Shown here one piece after another: positions 8,135 to 16,734 of a stretch of DNA of 28,809 bases. Every line of letters begins with the position of its first letter. The stretch's first letter is position 1. The DNA lies in assembly GCA_030731635.1 (NCBI GenBank), contig JANQTR010000256.1:1-28809 (forward strand), in the 5' to 3' direction. The notes below the pieces were generated by a model. It saw only the letters and a program-made list of their open reading frames with translations, ran no database searches and had not been told where the DNA came from. The DNA comes from Erythrobacter sp. GTDB lineage: Bacteria; Pseudomonadota; Alphaproteobacteria; Sphingomonadales; Sphingomonadaceae. A program made the position numbers and the translations under genes.

Positions 8135-10273
8135 ATGAAGAATTTCCTGCTCACTGGGGCCAGCGCCCTGATGCTGTCCATGCCCGCAGCCGCGCTCGCA
8201 GACGAAGGGATGTGGCTGCCAAGCCAGACCGGCGCGATTGCCGATGCGATGAAGGAGGCCGGGCTTGAACTTGATCCGACCACGCTCGGCGACCTCAATC
8301 GCCCGCCGCTGACCGCGATTGCCTCGCTGGGTGGATGTTCGGCGGCGTTCCTCTCGCCGCAAGGTCTGGTTGCCACCAACCACCACTGTGTTGCCGGATC
8401 GCTGCAATATAATTCCTCGCCCGAAGCCGATTACCTCACCAACGGCTTTCTTGCCGCCACGCTGGAAGACGAATTGCCCGCCGCGCCCGGCAGCCGTATC
8501 TATGTGATTGAGGATTTGCGCGATGTGTCGGCAGCCATGCTCAAGGGCGCAAGCACGCTCGAAGGCCGCGCCCGCTATGACCGTTTGCAGGCCAACCGCA
8601 CCGCTTTGATCGAAGCGTGCGAGAAACAGGCTAACCGCCGCTGCGATGTGCGTCCGTATTTTGGCGGACAGCAATATTGGTTGCAGCAACAGCTGGAAAT
8701 CAAGGACGTGCGGCTGGTTTATGCCCCCGCAGCCGGAGTCGGCAACTTCGGCGGTGAAAAGGACAACTGGCAGTGGCCGCGCCACACCGGCGACTTCTCG
8801 TTCTACCGCGCTTACGTCGCGCCCGATGGCTCGTCGGCGCCGTTCGCCAAAGATAACGTGCCGTTCAAGCCCAAGGCCTTCCTTCCGATTGCCAAAGACG
8901 GCGTGAAGGACGGCGACTTCATCATGGTCGCTGGTTTCCCCGGCACCACCGAACGTCTGCGGACGGCGGAAGAAGCGCGGTTCTATTACGAAGAACTCTA
9001 TCCTTATCAGCAGAAGATGCTGACCGACTATGGCAACCTGATCGACGCGCTGACGGCTGGCGATCAGGCCGCGACCATCGCCTATGCCGCAACGTTGCAG
9101 GGCATCGAGAATTACGAGAAGAAAATCGCCGGGCAATTGGCCGGGGCGGACGCGATTTCGCTGATCGACAAGAAAGCGGTTGAGGAAGCGGCGTTCCGCG
9201 CCTGGGTCGATGCCGATCCCAAGCGGCAGGCGCAATATGGCCCGGCCTTGGCCGAGCTCGACCGATTGGTGACGACCGGCAATGCTGCAGCACTGGCCGA
9301 TGCCAAGCGCGGGATGTTGGGTCGCGGACAGCTTTATGGCGCGGCAAGCCGCCTGTATCGCTGGGCCAACGAACAGGCCAAGCCTGACAAAATGCGCGAG
9401 CCCGGCTATCAGGAACGGGACCGCGCATTCATGACGCAGGGCATGCAGCGGATCGAGCGGCGCTTTGTCGCCGAAATCGACAAGGCCTTGTGGGAAGACG
9501 GCATTGCTGAATACCGCACGCTCGGCGCAGATGATCGCAACAAAAGCTTCGATGCCTTCATGGAAGGCCGCGACCTGGCGTCGTTTTATGCCGCGACCGA
9601 GCTGAACGACACAGCCAAGCGGCTCGAATGGATGGGGAAGTCGGTCGCCGACTTCAAAGCGTCGAGCGATCCCTTCATCCAGCTCGCGATCGCCACCTTT
9701 GACGAAGCCTTGGCGGGCGAAGCCGAAGACAAGGCACGGTCAGGTGAAGTTCAAAAGGCCCGCTCCAAGGTGATGGAAGCGCGCCTCGCCTATGCCGCGT
9801 CGCAAGGCAAGACCATGTATCCCGATGCCAACGGCTCGCTGCGCTTCACCTATGGAAAGGTGACGGGCAAGGCGGTTGATGGGCAGGTCTGGACGCCATT
9901 CACCACCGCCGAAGGGATCGTCGCCAAGCATACCGGGCGCGGCGAATTTGATGCGCCTGACAAGATGATCGATCTGATCAAGGCCAAGGATTATGGCCGC
10001 TATGTTGCGCCGGAACTGGGCACATTGCCGGTCGATTTCCTGTCCACCGTGGACATCACGAACGGCAATTCGGGTTCTTCGACGCTGAATGCGCGCGGCG
10101 AATTTGTCGGCCTTGCTTTTGACGGCACGATCGAAGGCGTTGTGTCGGATTGGATGTATGATCCCAAGATCAACCGCACGATCCACGTCGACAGCCGTTT
10201 CATGCTGTGGACGATGGAGAAGGTCGACGGGGCGCAGCGGCTGCTTGAGGAAATGGGCGTCACCGCCGAGTAA
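8135..10273 (+). CDS. S46 family dipeptidyl peptidase, DPP7-like
   Basis: This 712-residue exported serine exopeptidase should remove N-terminal dipeptides from oligopeptides in the periplasm. Residues 1-22 form a signal peptide (ending ALA, then DEGMW). The trypsin-like halves carry the S46 hallmarks: TNHHC (81-85) holds the catalytic His, the segment DNWQWPRHTGDF contains the conserved acidic region, and GNSGSS holds nucleophile Ser646. In family S46 the residue 18 after the Ser sets P1 preference: Gly in DPP7, which takes hydrophobic residues, and Arg in DPP11, which takes Asp/Glu. Here it is Gly664 in AFDGT, so a DPP7-like preference is predicted. AAGGAC lies 6 bases before the ATG. Length matches the family (about 700-720). 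The gene is divergent from the lipoprotein and is followed by the glucokinase operon with its own leader. Confidence 0.93.
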   Translation: MKNFLLTGASALMLSMPAAALADEGMWLPSQTGAIADAMKEAGLELDPTTLGDLNRPPLTAIASLGGCSAAFLSPQGLVATNHHCVAGSLQYNSSPEADYLTNGFLAATLEDELPAAPGSRIYVIEDLRDVSAAMLKGASTLEGRARYDRLQANRTALIEACEKQANRRCDVRPYFGGQQYWLQQQLEIKDVRLVYAPAAGVGNFGGEKDNWQWPRHTGDFSFYRAYVAPDGSSAPFAKDNVPFKPKAFLPIAKDGVKDGDFIMVAGFPGTTERLRTAEEARFYYEELYPYQQKMLTDYGNLIDALTAGDQAATIAYAATLQGIENYEKKIAGQLAGADAISLIDKKAVEEAAFRAWVDADPKRQAQYGPALAELDRLVTTGNAAALADAKRGMLGRGQLYGAASRLYRWANEQAKPDKMREPGYQERDRAFMTQGMQRIERRFVAEIDKALWEDGIAEYRTLGADDRNKSFDAFMEGRDLASFYAATELNDTAKRLEWMGKSVADFKASSDPFIQLAIATFDEALAGEAEDKARSGEVQKARSKVMEARLAYAASQGKTMYPDANGSLRFTYGKVTGKAVDGQVWTPFTTAEGIVAKHTGRGEFDAPDKMIDLIKAKDYGRYVAPELGTLPVDFLSTVDITNGNSGSSTLNARGEFVGLAFDGTIEGVVSDWMYDPKINRTIHVDSRFMLWTMEKVDGAQRLLEEMGVTAE

Positions 10274-10285
10274 TGCGCGCTGATT

Positions 10286-10300
10286 TTGAATAAGTATGCG
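10286..10300 (+). promoter_or_regulatory. Shared 15-base element upstream of glk
   Basis: TTGAATAAGTATGCG occurs here and again, identically, upstream of zwf at 16657-16671. The element starts 77 bases before the chosen glucokinase ATG, against 78 bases before the zwf ATG. Both copies continue with a GC-rich stretch and have CTAG 42-43 bases after the element start. It may be a promoter core (TTGAAT or AAGTAT as hexamers) or an activator site for sugar-catabolism genes. It does not resemble a LacI palindrome. Confidence 0.6.
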
Positions 10301-10324
10301 GCGCGTGGGATTTCCGCGCGCCGC
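10298..10324 (+). promoter_or_regulatory. GC-rich hairpin in the glk leader
   Basis: An 8-bp perfect stem, GCGGCGCG/CGCGCCGC, encloses an 11-base loop directly after the shared element. It has no T-run downstream, so it is a weak terminator for the peptidase gene at best. It could instead be a 5' leader structure of the glucokinase mRNA. Confidence 0.4.
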
Positions 10325-10362
10325 CTGCTAGTAGCTTCCCCATGACAGGTGGGGAGACGAAT

Positions 10363-11370
10363 ATGCATGATCTGGTGGTAGTCGATATTGGCGGCACCCA
10401 TGCGCGTTTTGCCATCGCCAGCATTGGCGCGGACGGGGAGATCAGCCTCGACGACCCCGAAACACTGCACACCGCCGACCATGCCAGTTTTCAGACCGCG
10501 TGGGAGGCATTTCGCACCCGCAAGGGCGGCACGTTGCCGCCTGCGGTCAGCATGGCGATTGCAGGGCCGGTGGGCAGCCCCGGCAACCTCAACCCGGTGA
10601 TCCGCTTTACCAATAATCCGTGGATCATCCGCCCCGCGCTGATCGCTGAAAAATTGGGGGTGGAACGCTTCACCCTCGTCAATGATTTCGCCGCCGTTGC
10701 CCATGCCGTGGCGCGCGCTGATGACAGTCAGTTCCTGCATCTCGCCGGGCCAGACACGCCGCTGGGCAGTGATGGCACGATCAGCGTGATCGGCCCCGGC
10801 ACCGGGCTTGGGGTTGCGCATCTGTGGCGTTCGGGCGCGCACTACCGCGTGCAGGCGACCGAGGGAGGGCATATCGATTTTGCCCCCTTGGACAGCATCG
10901 AGGACGCAATCCTTGCCCGCTTGCGCAGCCGTCACAACCGTGTGTCGGTGGAGCGGGTGGTGGCCGGGCCGGGCATCGTCGACATATACCAAGCACTCGC
11001 TGCGCTTGAACACCGCAGTGAACCAGAGCGTGACGCGATTGAAATCTGGAACCTCGGCACCAGCGGAGAAGACAGTCTTGCTGCCGCAGCGGTTGACCGG
11101 TTCTGCCTTTCGCTGGGATCGGTCGCGGGCGATCTGGCGCTGGCACAGGGTGGCTTTGCCGGGGTCGTGATCGCCGGAGGCCTTGGGTACCGCATCCGTG
11201 ACAGCCTGCTCGCATCGGGTTTCGCCGCACGGTTCAAAGCGAAGGGCCGATTTGAAAGCCTGATGGCAGCCATTCCAGTCAAACTGATCGTCCACCCGCA
11301 GCCCGGCCTGTTCGGCGCAGCGGCAGCGTTTGCAGCCGAGCATTTGCCGATCAAGGGAGAGCCCGCATGA
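10363..11370 (+). CDS. glk: Glucokinase
   Basis: This 335-residue cytoplasmic ATP-dependent glucokinase makes glucose 6-phosphate for the Entner-Doudoroff genes downstream. It carries the phosphate-1 loop DIGGTHARF (8-16), LVNDF with catalytic Asp108, and GPGTGLGVA (144-152), followed by the ATEGGHIDFAP segment typical of bacterial Glk. The ATG at 10363 is preferred over the in-frame ATG at 10342 because GGGGAG sits 7 bases before it, while the earlier ATG has no ribosome site. It overlaps the next gene by 4 bases (ATGA), so the two form an operon. The shared element at 10286-10300 probably belongs to its promoter. Confidence 0.94.
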   Translation: MHDLVVVDIGGTHARFAIASIGADGEISLDDPETLHTADHASFQTAWEAFRTRKGGTLPPAVSMAIAGPVGSPGNLNPVIRFTNNPWIIRPALIAEKLGVERFTLVNDFAAVAHAVARADDSQFLHLAGPDTPLGSDGTISVIGPGTGLGVAHLWRSGAHYRVQATEGGHIDFAPLDSIEDAILARLRSRHNRVSVERVVAGPGIVDIYQALAALEHRSEPERDAIEIWNLGTSGEDSLAAAAVDRFCLSLGSVAGDLALAQGGFAGVVIAGGLGYRIRDSLLASGFAARFKAKGRFESLMAAIPVKLIVHPQPGLFGAAAAFAAEHLPIKGEPA

Positions 11371-14141
11371 AAAGCATCGCCGATCTCGAAACGCGGCTGG
11401 GCGACCTGCATCAGCGTACCCGCGAAACGCCGTTGTTCAACCCGGTCTTTCAACTCTCGCTCGATCTGTCGCGCGCGCTGGAAGGTGGCCAATTGACGCT
11501 GGATGATCTCACGGATCTGGTGACTGAATTGGAATGTGACGGGCTGAAAACCCGCGCGGGCAAGCTACGCACGCTGCTCGCACCGCCAGCCGATGCCGCC
11601 CCGCTGGCCGATGATGATGAGGATTTCGAAGCCTTCCGCACCCGCTGGGAGCGCCCGCAATTGCACGCCGTGTTCACGGCCCATCCGACCTTTCTGTTCT
11701 CGCCTGCACAGGCCGAAGCCGTGGCGGCTGCGGCGTCATCAGCCGACGCGATTGACGAAGCCGCCTGCATCGTTCCGGCCGAACCTGTGCCGGTGACACT
11801 GGATTATGAACACCGCGCCGCCCTTGCCGCAATGGCCCGCGCGCAGGACGCCCGCGATATCATCGTCGCGCGCCTGTTGGCCGAGGCGCAAGCGCGCTGG
11901 CCCGACGACTGGCGCAAGCTTCGTCCGCTGCCGTTCCGCTTTGCCAGCTGGGTCGGTTATGACATGGACGGGCGCACCGATATCGGCTGGCATACCTCGA
12001 TCGGCTTTCGCCTGACTGAAAAGGCCGAACGACTGGCGCGCTACACCGCCAGTCTTGCGGCAATCGATCCCGACCACCCGCTGCTCGATACGCTACGCCC
12101 CGCGGCTCGTTTTGCGGCGGACCGCGCCGATGATTTTGCGGGTGACCTGTCGGGCGGAGAGGCGCTGGCCGAAGCGGCCAACCGCTTGACCGCACATTCG
12201 CCCGACAACCTGCTTTCGCTCACCCCGCTGATCGCAACGCTGGAAGCCGAAGCCGAAAGCGTCGCGCCTGACCGCGCTGTCCGCCTGCTGACCCTGGCCG
12301 CCGCGATGCGCGCTGATGGGCTGGGCATGGGCTGGATCCATTTCCGGGTGAACGCCAAACAGCTCCACAATGCGATCCGCCGCCGTTTGGCCGATGGCAC
12401 GACCATCGAACTTGCCAGCAAAAGCGCGCTGGCGACCTTGCGCACGATGGTGGACGAAGCGCAGCCCCTGCGCACCAATTTTGCCGCGCTGGCGACCGAA
12501 AGTTCGACTGCGATCCGCCAATTCATCGCGATATCGCAAATATTGAAGCACATTGACGCCGACGCGCCGATCCGGATGCTGGTGGCTGAATGCGAACAGC
12601 CTGCCACGGTGCTCGCCGCGCTTTATTTCGCCAAGCTGTTCGGGGTAGAGGACAAGGTCGATGTCTCGCCCTTGTTCGAGACAGAGGCCGCGCTGGAGCA
12701 CGGCGGACGCTTCCTTGATGCACTGCTGGCCGAACCTGCTTACCGCGATTACGCGCGTAAACGCGGGCGGGTGGCGGTTCAGACAGGGTTTTCGGACGCA
12801 GGGCGCTTTGTGGGGCAAATTGCGGCGAGCCTCGCGATTGAACGGCTGCAAGGGCGGCTCGCCGAAGCGATGGCGGCCAATGGCCTTGGCGATGTCGCCG
12901 CGTTGGTATTCAACACCCATGGCGAAAGCATGGGCCGCGGCGCTCATCCGGCCAGTTTTCGTGACCGGCTGGAATGGCCGTTATCGCCTTGGGCGCGGCG
13001 GCGATTTACCCGGGCCGGCATCAGGCTCGAACCCGAGGTCAGCTTTCAGGGCGGCGATGGCTATCTGTTCTTCGCCAACAGCGAACTGGCACTTGCCACG
13101 CTTACGCGCATTGCCGAATTGCGCCCGGCTGAAACCGACATGACTGCGCCTGCCGACCCGTTCTATTACCGCACCGACATCAGCCTGGATTTTTACCGCG
13201 CGATCAAGGAACATCAGGGCGATCACCTCGCCAGCCGCACCTATGCACGCGCAGTGACGGCGTTTGGTCTCGGCCTGCTCAACCCAACCGGCAGCCGCGT
13301 GTCGCGCCGCCAGAGCGACATCAACGCCGACCGCGAGATGAGCCTGCGACAGATCCGCGCCATCCCGCACAATGCGATCCTCCAACAGCTCGGTTACCCG
13401 GTAAACGTCATCGCCGGGATTGGCAGCGCGGCCGATAGCAATCGCGAGGAAATCGCCGCATTGCTGACCGAAAGCCCCCGTGGGCGGCAGATTATGCGGC
13501 TGCTCAATGCTGCCAATGCGCTCGCCAGCATCAAGACCGTGGCGGCCTTTGGCGAGCTGTTCAATTCGGCCTATTGGGCCAGCCGCACCTATCGCGGGAC
13601 CGAGGGTCATCTGGCCGGGGCCTGTGCGGCCATGGCAGAATATCTCGTCGGCGATGACCGCACAGGTGTGTTCCGCCGCCTCGCCTCGCGCCTCAGGATT
13701 GATGCGCTCAAGCTGCACCGGTTGACCGATCTGGTGCCCGATGACAGCCCGGATGATGCGACGGGTCTTGGGCGCGAGCATGTGCGCCGCCGCATCGGCG
13801 TGCTGCAGGCGTTGCGGCTGACGCTGCTTCAGCACATGTTCCTCAAGGTCGTCTCAGTCCCGGCTTTCAGCCGCGCCAATGATATCAGCCGGGGCGACGT
13901 CATCGAAATGGTGCTGACCTTGCGTGTGGACGAGGCGCTGGCACAGTTACGGCGCGCGTTCCCTGTACGGGTGCCGGGGCCACGCGATTTCCCGCTGGAT
14001 GAGCCGTCCGATTACCCTGATGGCGGCGAAGAAGGTTATGGTGCGATTGAACGCGATTGCCTGACACCGATCGCCCGTGCCCATGCGCTCTCGCTCAGGA
14101 TCACCACCGCCATCGCCAATGAATTTGGCGCGCATGGCTGA
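11367..14141 (+). CDS. Divergent PEP-carboxylase-family protein
   Basis: This 924-residue protein is clearly related to phosphoenolpyruvate carboxylase (E. coli Ppc 883 residues), which converts PEP and bicarbonate to oxaloacetate. Retained features are TAHPT with His106, PLFET with Glu438, FSDAGR with Asp477 (metal-ligand positions in the family), a C-terminal TGSR (641-644) and RAIP (664-667). Altered features are TAHPTEA, which reads TAHPTFLF; GGDRDGNP, which reads GYDMDGRT and loses the phosphate-binding Arg; the HGRGG loop, which is shortened to HGESMGRG; Lys of SDSxKD, which is Arg480; and the C-terminal NTG, which is missing. It may be an atypical PEPC subfamily or may have a changed activity. 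It is coupled to glucokinase by an ATGA overlap and has GGGAGA before its start. No frameshift was seen. Confidence 0.8.
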   Translation: MKSIADLETRLGDLHQRTRETPLFNPVFQLSLDLSRALEGGQLTLDDLTDLVTELECDGLKTRAGKLRTLLAPPADAAPLADDDEDFEAFRTRWERPQLHAVFTAHPTFLFSPAQAEAVAAAASSADAIDEAACIVPAEPVPVTLDYEHRAALAAMARAQDARDIIVARLLAEAQARWPDDWRKLRPLPFRFASWVGYDMDGRTDIGWHTSIGFRLTEKAERLARYTASLAAIDPDHPLLDTLRPAARFAADRADDFAGDLSGGEALAEAANRLTAHSPDNLLSLTPLIATLEAEAESVAPDRAVRLLTLAAAMRADGLGMGWIHFRVNAKQLHNAIRRRLADGTTIELASKSALATLRTMVDEAQPLRTNFAALATESSTAIRQFIAISQILKHIDADAPIRMLVAECEQPATVLAALYFAKLFGVEDKVDVSPLFETEAALEHGGRFLDALLAEPAYRDYARKRGRVAVQTGFSDAGRFVGQIAASLAIERLQGRLAEAMAANGLGDVAALVFNTHGESMGRGAHPASFRDRLEWPLSPWARRRFTRAGIRLEPEVSFQGGDGYLFFANSELALATLTRIAELRPAETDMTAPADPFYYRTDISLDFYRAIKEHQGDHLASRTYARAVTAFGLGLLNPTGSRVSRRQSDINADREMSLRQIRAIPHNAILQQLGYPVNVIAGIGSAADSNREEIAALLTESPRGRQIMRLLNAANALASIKTVAAFGELFNSAYWASRTYRGTEGHLAGACAAMAEYLVGDDRTGVFRRLASRLRIDALKLHRLTDLVPDDSPDDATGLGREHVRRRIGVLQALRLTLLQHMFLKVVSVPAFSRANDISRGDVIEMVLTLRVDEALAQLRRAFPVRVPGPRDFPLDEPSDYPDGGEEGYGAIERDCLTPIARAHALSLRITTAIANEFGAHG

Positions 14142-14150
14142 TACACAGGG

Positions 14151-15179
14151 CTAACTTGCCCGCAACGTGCTTTCCCGCTCGATCAGCGACACCGGCACCC
14201 GCCGACGAGCCTTGGCATCGCTCACATCGAGCACCGCTTCTACCAGCGCGGCGCCTGCTTCGGCGGGATCGGGCGCAATTGTTGTGAGCGGCGGGCGGCT
14301 GAAACGTCCGGCGACCAGATCATCAAAGCCGATCACTCCGATATCGGCAGGCACGGTCAGATCGGCTGCAGCGAAAGCCTCCATCGCGCCCAGCGCCATC
14401 GCATCGCAGGCTGCGAAAACCGCATCGACATCGTCACCCCGCTCGATCAGGCGGCGCGCTGCGCGGCGACCTTCCTCTTCGCGGGTGGGGGCGTTGACAG
14501 TGGCGGCCAGACACGGCTCCAGCCCGGCGGCGCGCATGGCTTCGGCATAGCCTTCATAGCGTTCGGTAAACTGCACCTGCGGCGTATTCAGCGCGCCGAG
14601 GAAGCAGGGGCGGCGGTATCCGGCGGCCAGCAGATGTTCGACCGCGAGCCGCCCTGCGGCGCGGTTGTCTGATCGCACCCAGTCCAGCTCGTCAAACGGC
14701 GACCCCCAATAGGCCACCCGCCGTCCCTCAGCCTCAAGCGCGCGGAAATGCTCCCATGCCAGCGCATTGGTGGTGGTGCCGATCACCACCAGACCATCGG
14801 CGCGGCCCTGTTCCTGATAGTGGCCGAAGAAATCATCGGGCCGGGCCTGGAACGATACCAGCGTTTCAAACCCGCGTTCCGACGCGGCGACACAGACACT
14901 GCCGAGCAAGGCGTAGGCGAAAGGATTGATGCTGGCGGCGCTGTCGCCTTCGCGGCAGATCACCACAACCGCGAGTGTACCGGTTGACCCCCGCCGCAGC
15001 CGCGCGGCGCGTTCATCGACGAAATATCCCAGCGCCTCAGCCGCTTCGACCACCTTGCGCCGGGTCGCCTCGGCAATCGCAGGGCTGCCCGACAACGCAC
15101 GGCTGACGGTCGGCTGGCTGACGCCGGCCCGCTCTGCCACATCGAACGATGTCGGCCGTCTGCGTGATCCCCCACTCAT
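14151..15179 (-). CDS. LacI-family transcriptional regulator facing gluP
   Basis: This 342-residue sugar-responsive DNA-binding regulator has a LacI helix-turn-helix at about residues 10-60 (DVAERAGVSQPTVSRAL, then a hinge region before GTLAVVV) and a periplasmic-binding-protein-like sensor domain to the C-terminus (IGFDDL and RPPLTTI motifs). The ATG at 15179 has GAGGT 6 bases upstream and starts just before the helix-turn-helix; the frame extends upstream to 15428 but would cross the divergent symporter gene. It stands divergent to the sugar symporter gene and probably represses it through the palindrome at 15300-15313. It may also act on the shared glk and zwf elements, although these do not look like LacI operators. 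The effector sugar cannot be read from the sequence. Its stop faces that of the PEPC-like gene with 9 bases between. Confidence 0.9.
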   Translation of the reverse strand: MSGGSRRRPTSFDVAERAGVSQPTVSRALSGSPAIAEATRRKVVEAAEALGYFVDERAARLRRGSTGTLAVVVICREGDSAASINPFAYALLGSVCVAASERGFETLVSFQARPDDFFGHYQEQGRADGLVVIGTTTNALAWEHFRALEAEGRRVAYWGSPFDELDWVRSDNRAAGRLAVEHLLAAGYRRPCFLGALNTPQVQFTERYEGYAEAMRAAGLEPCLAATVNAPTREEEGRRAARRLIERGDDVDAVFAACDAMALGAMEAFAAADLTVPADIGVIGFDDLVAGRFSRPPLTTIAPDPAEAGAALVEAVLDVSDAKARRRVPVSLIERESTLRAS

Positions 15180-15299
15180 GTGCTCACCTCTACGGCTTGT
15201 TGCTATGCGCGCGCAAGCCGCCCGTGCAGGTGGGCCTGCATTGCTATTCGCACTGGAATTGTGCGCGTGCCTCTTGCAAATCAGAGATAGCCAGCGGAT

Positions 15300-15313
15300 T
15301 GTGAACGTTCGCA
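15300..15313. promoter_or_regulatory. LacI-type operator candidate before the symporter
   Basis: TGTGAACGTTCGCA is a near-perfect 14-base palindrome (one mismatched pair) with the central CG typical of LacI-family operators. It lies 30 bases before the symporter ATG, in a repressing position for that gene, and about 120 bases from the divergent regulator ATG. Another short inverted repeat, CGCAC/GTGCG around TGGAATT, lies about 45 bases further upstream. The 163-base gap 15180-15342 holds no gene. Confidence 0.55.
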
Positions 15314-15342
15314 GCGATATGCGAGACGGGGAGAGAGCGAAG

Positions 15343-16632
15343 ATGGCAATGGCACCGGGCACCAGTGCGGCGGGGGAATTCGGGCAGAGCGTGGGCGATG
15401 CCCCGCAGGTCGACGCGCCGGGTCTCAACTATTTCGTATTTGCGCTGTTCTTCATCTTCGGCGGGATCACCAGCCTGAATGATGTGATCATCCCCAAGCT
15501 GAAAGAGCTGTTCACGCTCAGCTTTTTCGAAGCGAGCCTTGTGCAGTTCTGGTTTTTCATCGCCTATGCCGTGGTCGGCATACCCGGCGCGCGGCTAGTC
15601 AAACGGCTCGGATATATGCGCGGCGCGGTGGCCGGGTTGCTGGCGATGATGGCGGGGTGCCTGCTATTCATCCCGGCAAGCCAAAGCGCGGCGTTTCCGA
15701 TGTTCCTGCTCGCCTATTTCATCCTCGCCACCGGCGTGGTGCTGGTGCAGATCGTCGCCAATCCGCTGATCAGCGTGCTTGGGCCGGTCAGTACAACGCA
15801 CAGCCGGTTGACGTTCGCGCAGGCGTTCAATTCGCTCGGCACCACGATCTTCCCCTATTTCGGCGCGATCCTGATCCTTGGCGGCTTGGCTGGCGTGACA
15901 GCGGCGGAACTCTCCGGCGCGGAACTCGCGGCCTATCGCACGGCGGAAAGTCAGGCGATTGTGAACGGCTACCTTGGCCTTGCGGCTGCGCTAGCGGTGG
16001 TCGCAGGCGTTGTCTGGCTGTTCCGCAATCGGTTGAAGGGTGAAAAACACGAACAGACCAGTCTTGCCGAAGGGCTGGCTTTGCTGAAGCGGCCGCGCTT
16101 TGGCTACGGCGCGGCGTGCATTTTTCTTTATGTGGGCGCGGAAGTCGCGATCGGCAGCTTCATCGTCAATTACCTGATGCAGGCCGAAGTGCTGAACCTG
16201 CCCGAACAGGATGCGGGCAAGCTGATCTCGCTTTACTGGCTGGGCGCGTTGGTGGGTCGCTTCATCGGTTCGGCGCTGCTGCGGCTGGTCAGCCCCGGGC
16301 TCATGCTGGCGAGCGTGGCAGCAGGCGCAATTTCGCTCATCGCAATTTCGGCCAATTCGACCGGCGTGGTGGCAGGCTATTCACTGCTCGCGGTGGGCCT
16401 GATGAACGCGATCATGTTCCCGACGATCTTCAGCCTCGCCTGTGAAAAGCTGGGGCCGAAGGCGGCGGACGGATCGGGAATCATCAACGTCGCGATCTGC
16501 GGCGGCGCGATCATCCCGCCGATGTATGCCGCGCTCGCCGATGCCACCAGCCTTGCCTTCGCGCTGGTGCTGCCGGCGGCGTGCTACGCGATCATCGCCG
16601 GGTTCGGGGTGTTTGCCAGAAAGCCTGCCTAA
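15343..16632 (+). CDS. GluP/FucP-type sugar:proton symporter
   Basis: This 429-residue inner-membrane MFS permease belongs to the FHS family (glucose/galactose GluP and fucose FucP). Around twelve hydrophobic segments are visible. The first contains NYFVFALFFIFGGITSLND (about 29-47), the typical first-helix signature of the family; a VLVQIVANPLI segment and the TFAQAFNSLGTT segment also match GluP. The start at 15343 was chosen because GGGGAG lies upstream; the in-frame ATG at 15319 has no ribosome site. Placed between its LacI regulator and zwf-edd-eda, it most likely imports glucose for that pathway. Exact substrate is inference. A hairpin terminator candidate follows its stop. Confidence 0.87.
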   Translation: MAMAPGTSAAGEFGQSVGDAPQVDAPGLNYFVFALFFIFGGITSLNDVIIPKLKELFTLSFFEASLVQFWFFIAYAVVGIPGARLVKRLGYMRGAVAGLLAMMAGCLLFIPASQSAAFPMFLLAYFILATGVVLVQIVANPLISVLGPVSTTHSRLTFAQAFNSLGTTIFPYFGAILILGGLAGVTAAELSGAELAAYRTAESQAIVNGYLGLAAALAVVAGVVWLFRNRLKGEKHEQTSLAEGLALLKRPRFGYGAACIFLYVGAEVAIGSFIVNYLMQAEVLNLPEQDAGKLISLYWLGALVGRFIGSALLRLVSPGLMLASVAAGAISLIAISANSTGVVAGYSLLAVGLMNAIMFPTIFSLACEKLGPKAADGSGIINVAICGGAIIPPMYAALADATSLAFALVLPAACYAIIAGFGVFARKPA

Positions 16633-16636
16633 CCGC

Positions 16637-16654
16637 CCTGGCTGACCAGCCAGG
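16637..16654 (+). terminator. Hairpin after the symporter gene
   Basis: CCTGGCTGACCAGCCAGG forms a perfect 7-8 bp stem with a 2-4 base loop, four bases after the symporter stop. No strong T-run follows. Two bases later the shared 15-base element begins, so the hairpin probably separates the symporter transcript from the zwf operon. Confidence 0.5.
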
Positions 16655-16656
16655 AC

Positions 16657-16671
16657 TTGAATAAGTATGCG
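16657..16671 (+). promoter_or_regulatory. Shared 15-base element upstream of zwf
   Basis: This is the second identical copy of TTGAATAAGTATGCG (the other is at 10286-10300). It starts 78 bases before the zwf ATG. A CTGACC hexamer about 16 bases upstream of TAAGTAT could be a -35 if the element is a -10 region; this is a guess. The repetition at equal distance from two functionally linked operons is the main evidence for function. Confidence 0.6.
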
Positions 16672-16734
16672 CCGGGGTGGCAGGCAGGGGCATGCGCGCC
16701 TAGGTAGGTCGCACGCCAAGAAGGGGCCACCTGC

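Noticed and set aside
8027..9235. 402-codon minus-strand frame opposite the S46 peptidase gene
   Set aside because: The plus-strand frame has the full S46 catalytic motifs and signal peptide. The antisense frame is rich in Arg, Gly and His with no recognisable domain.
10000..11343. 447-codon minus-strand frame opposite glk
   Set aside because: It is a shadow of glucokinase and the peptidase end, with no motifs, and it crosses the intergenic leader with the shared element.
14926..15342. Upstream extension of the symporter frame to 14926
   Set aside because: It would cross the divergent lacI gene and its promoter. The GluP homology and ribosome site begin at 15343.
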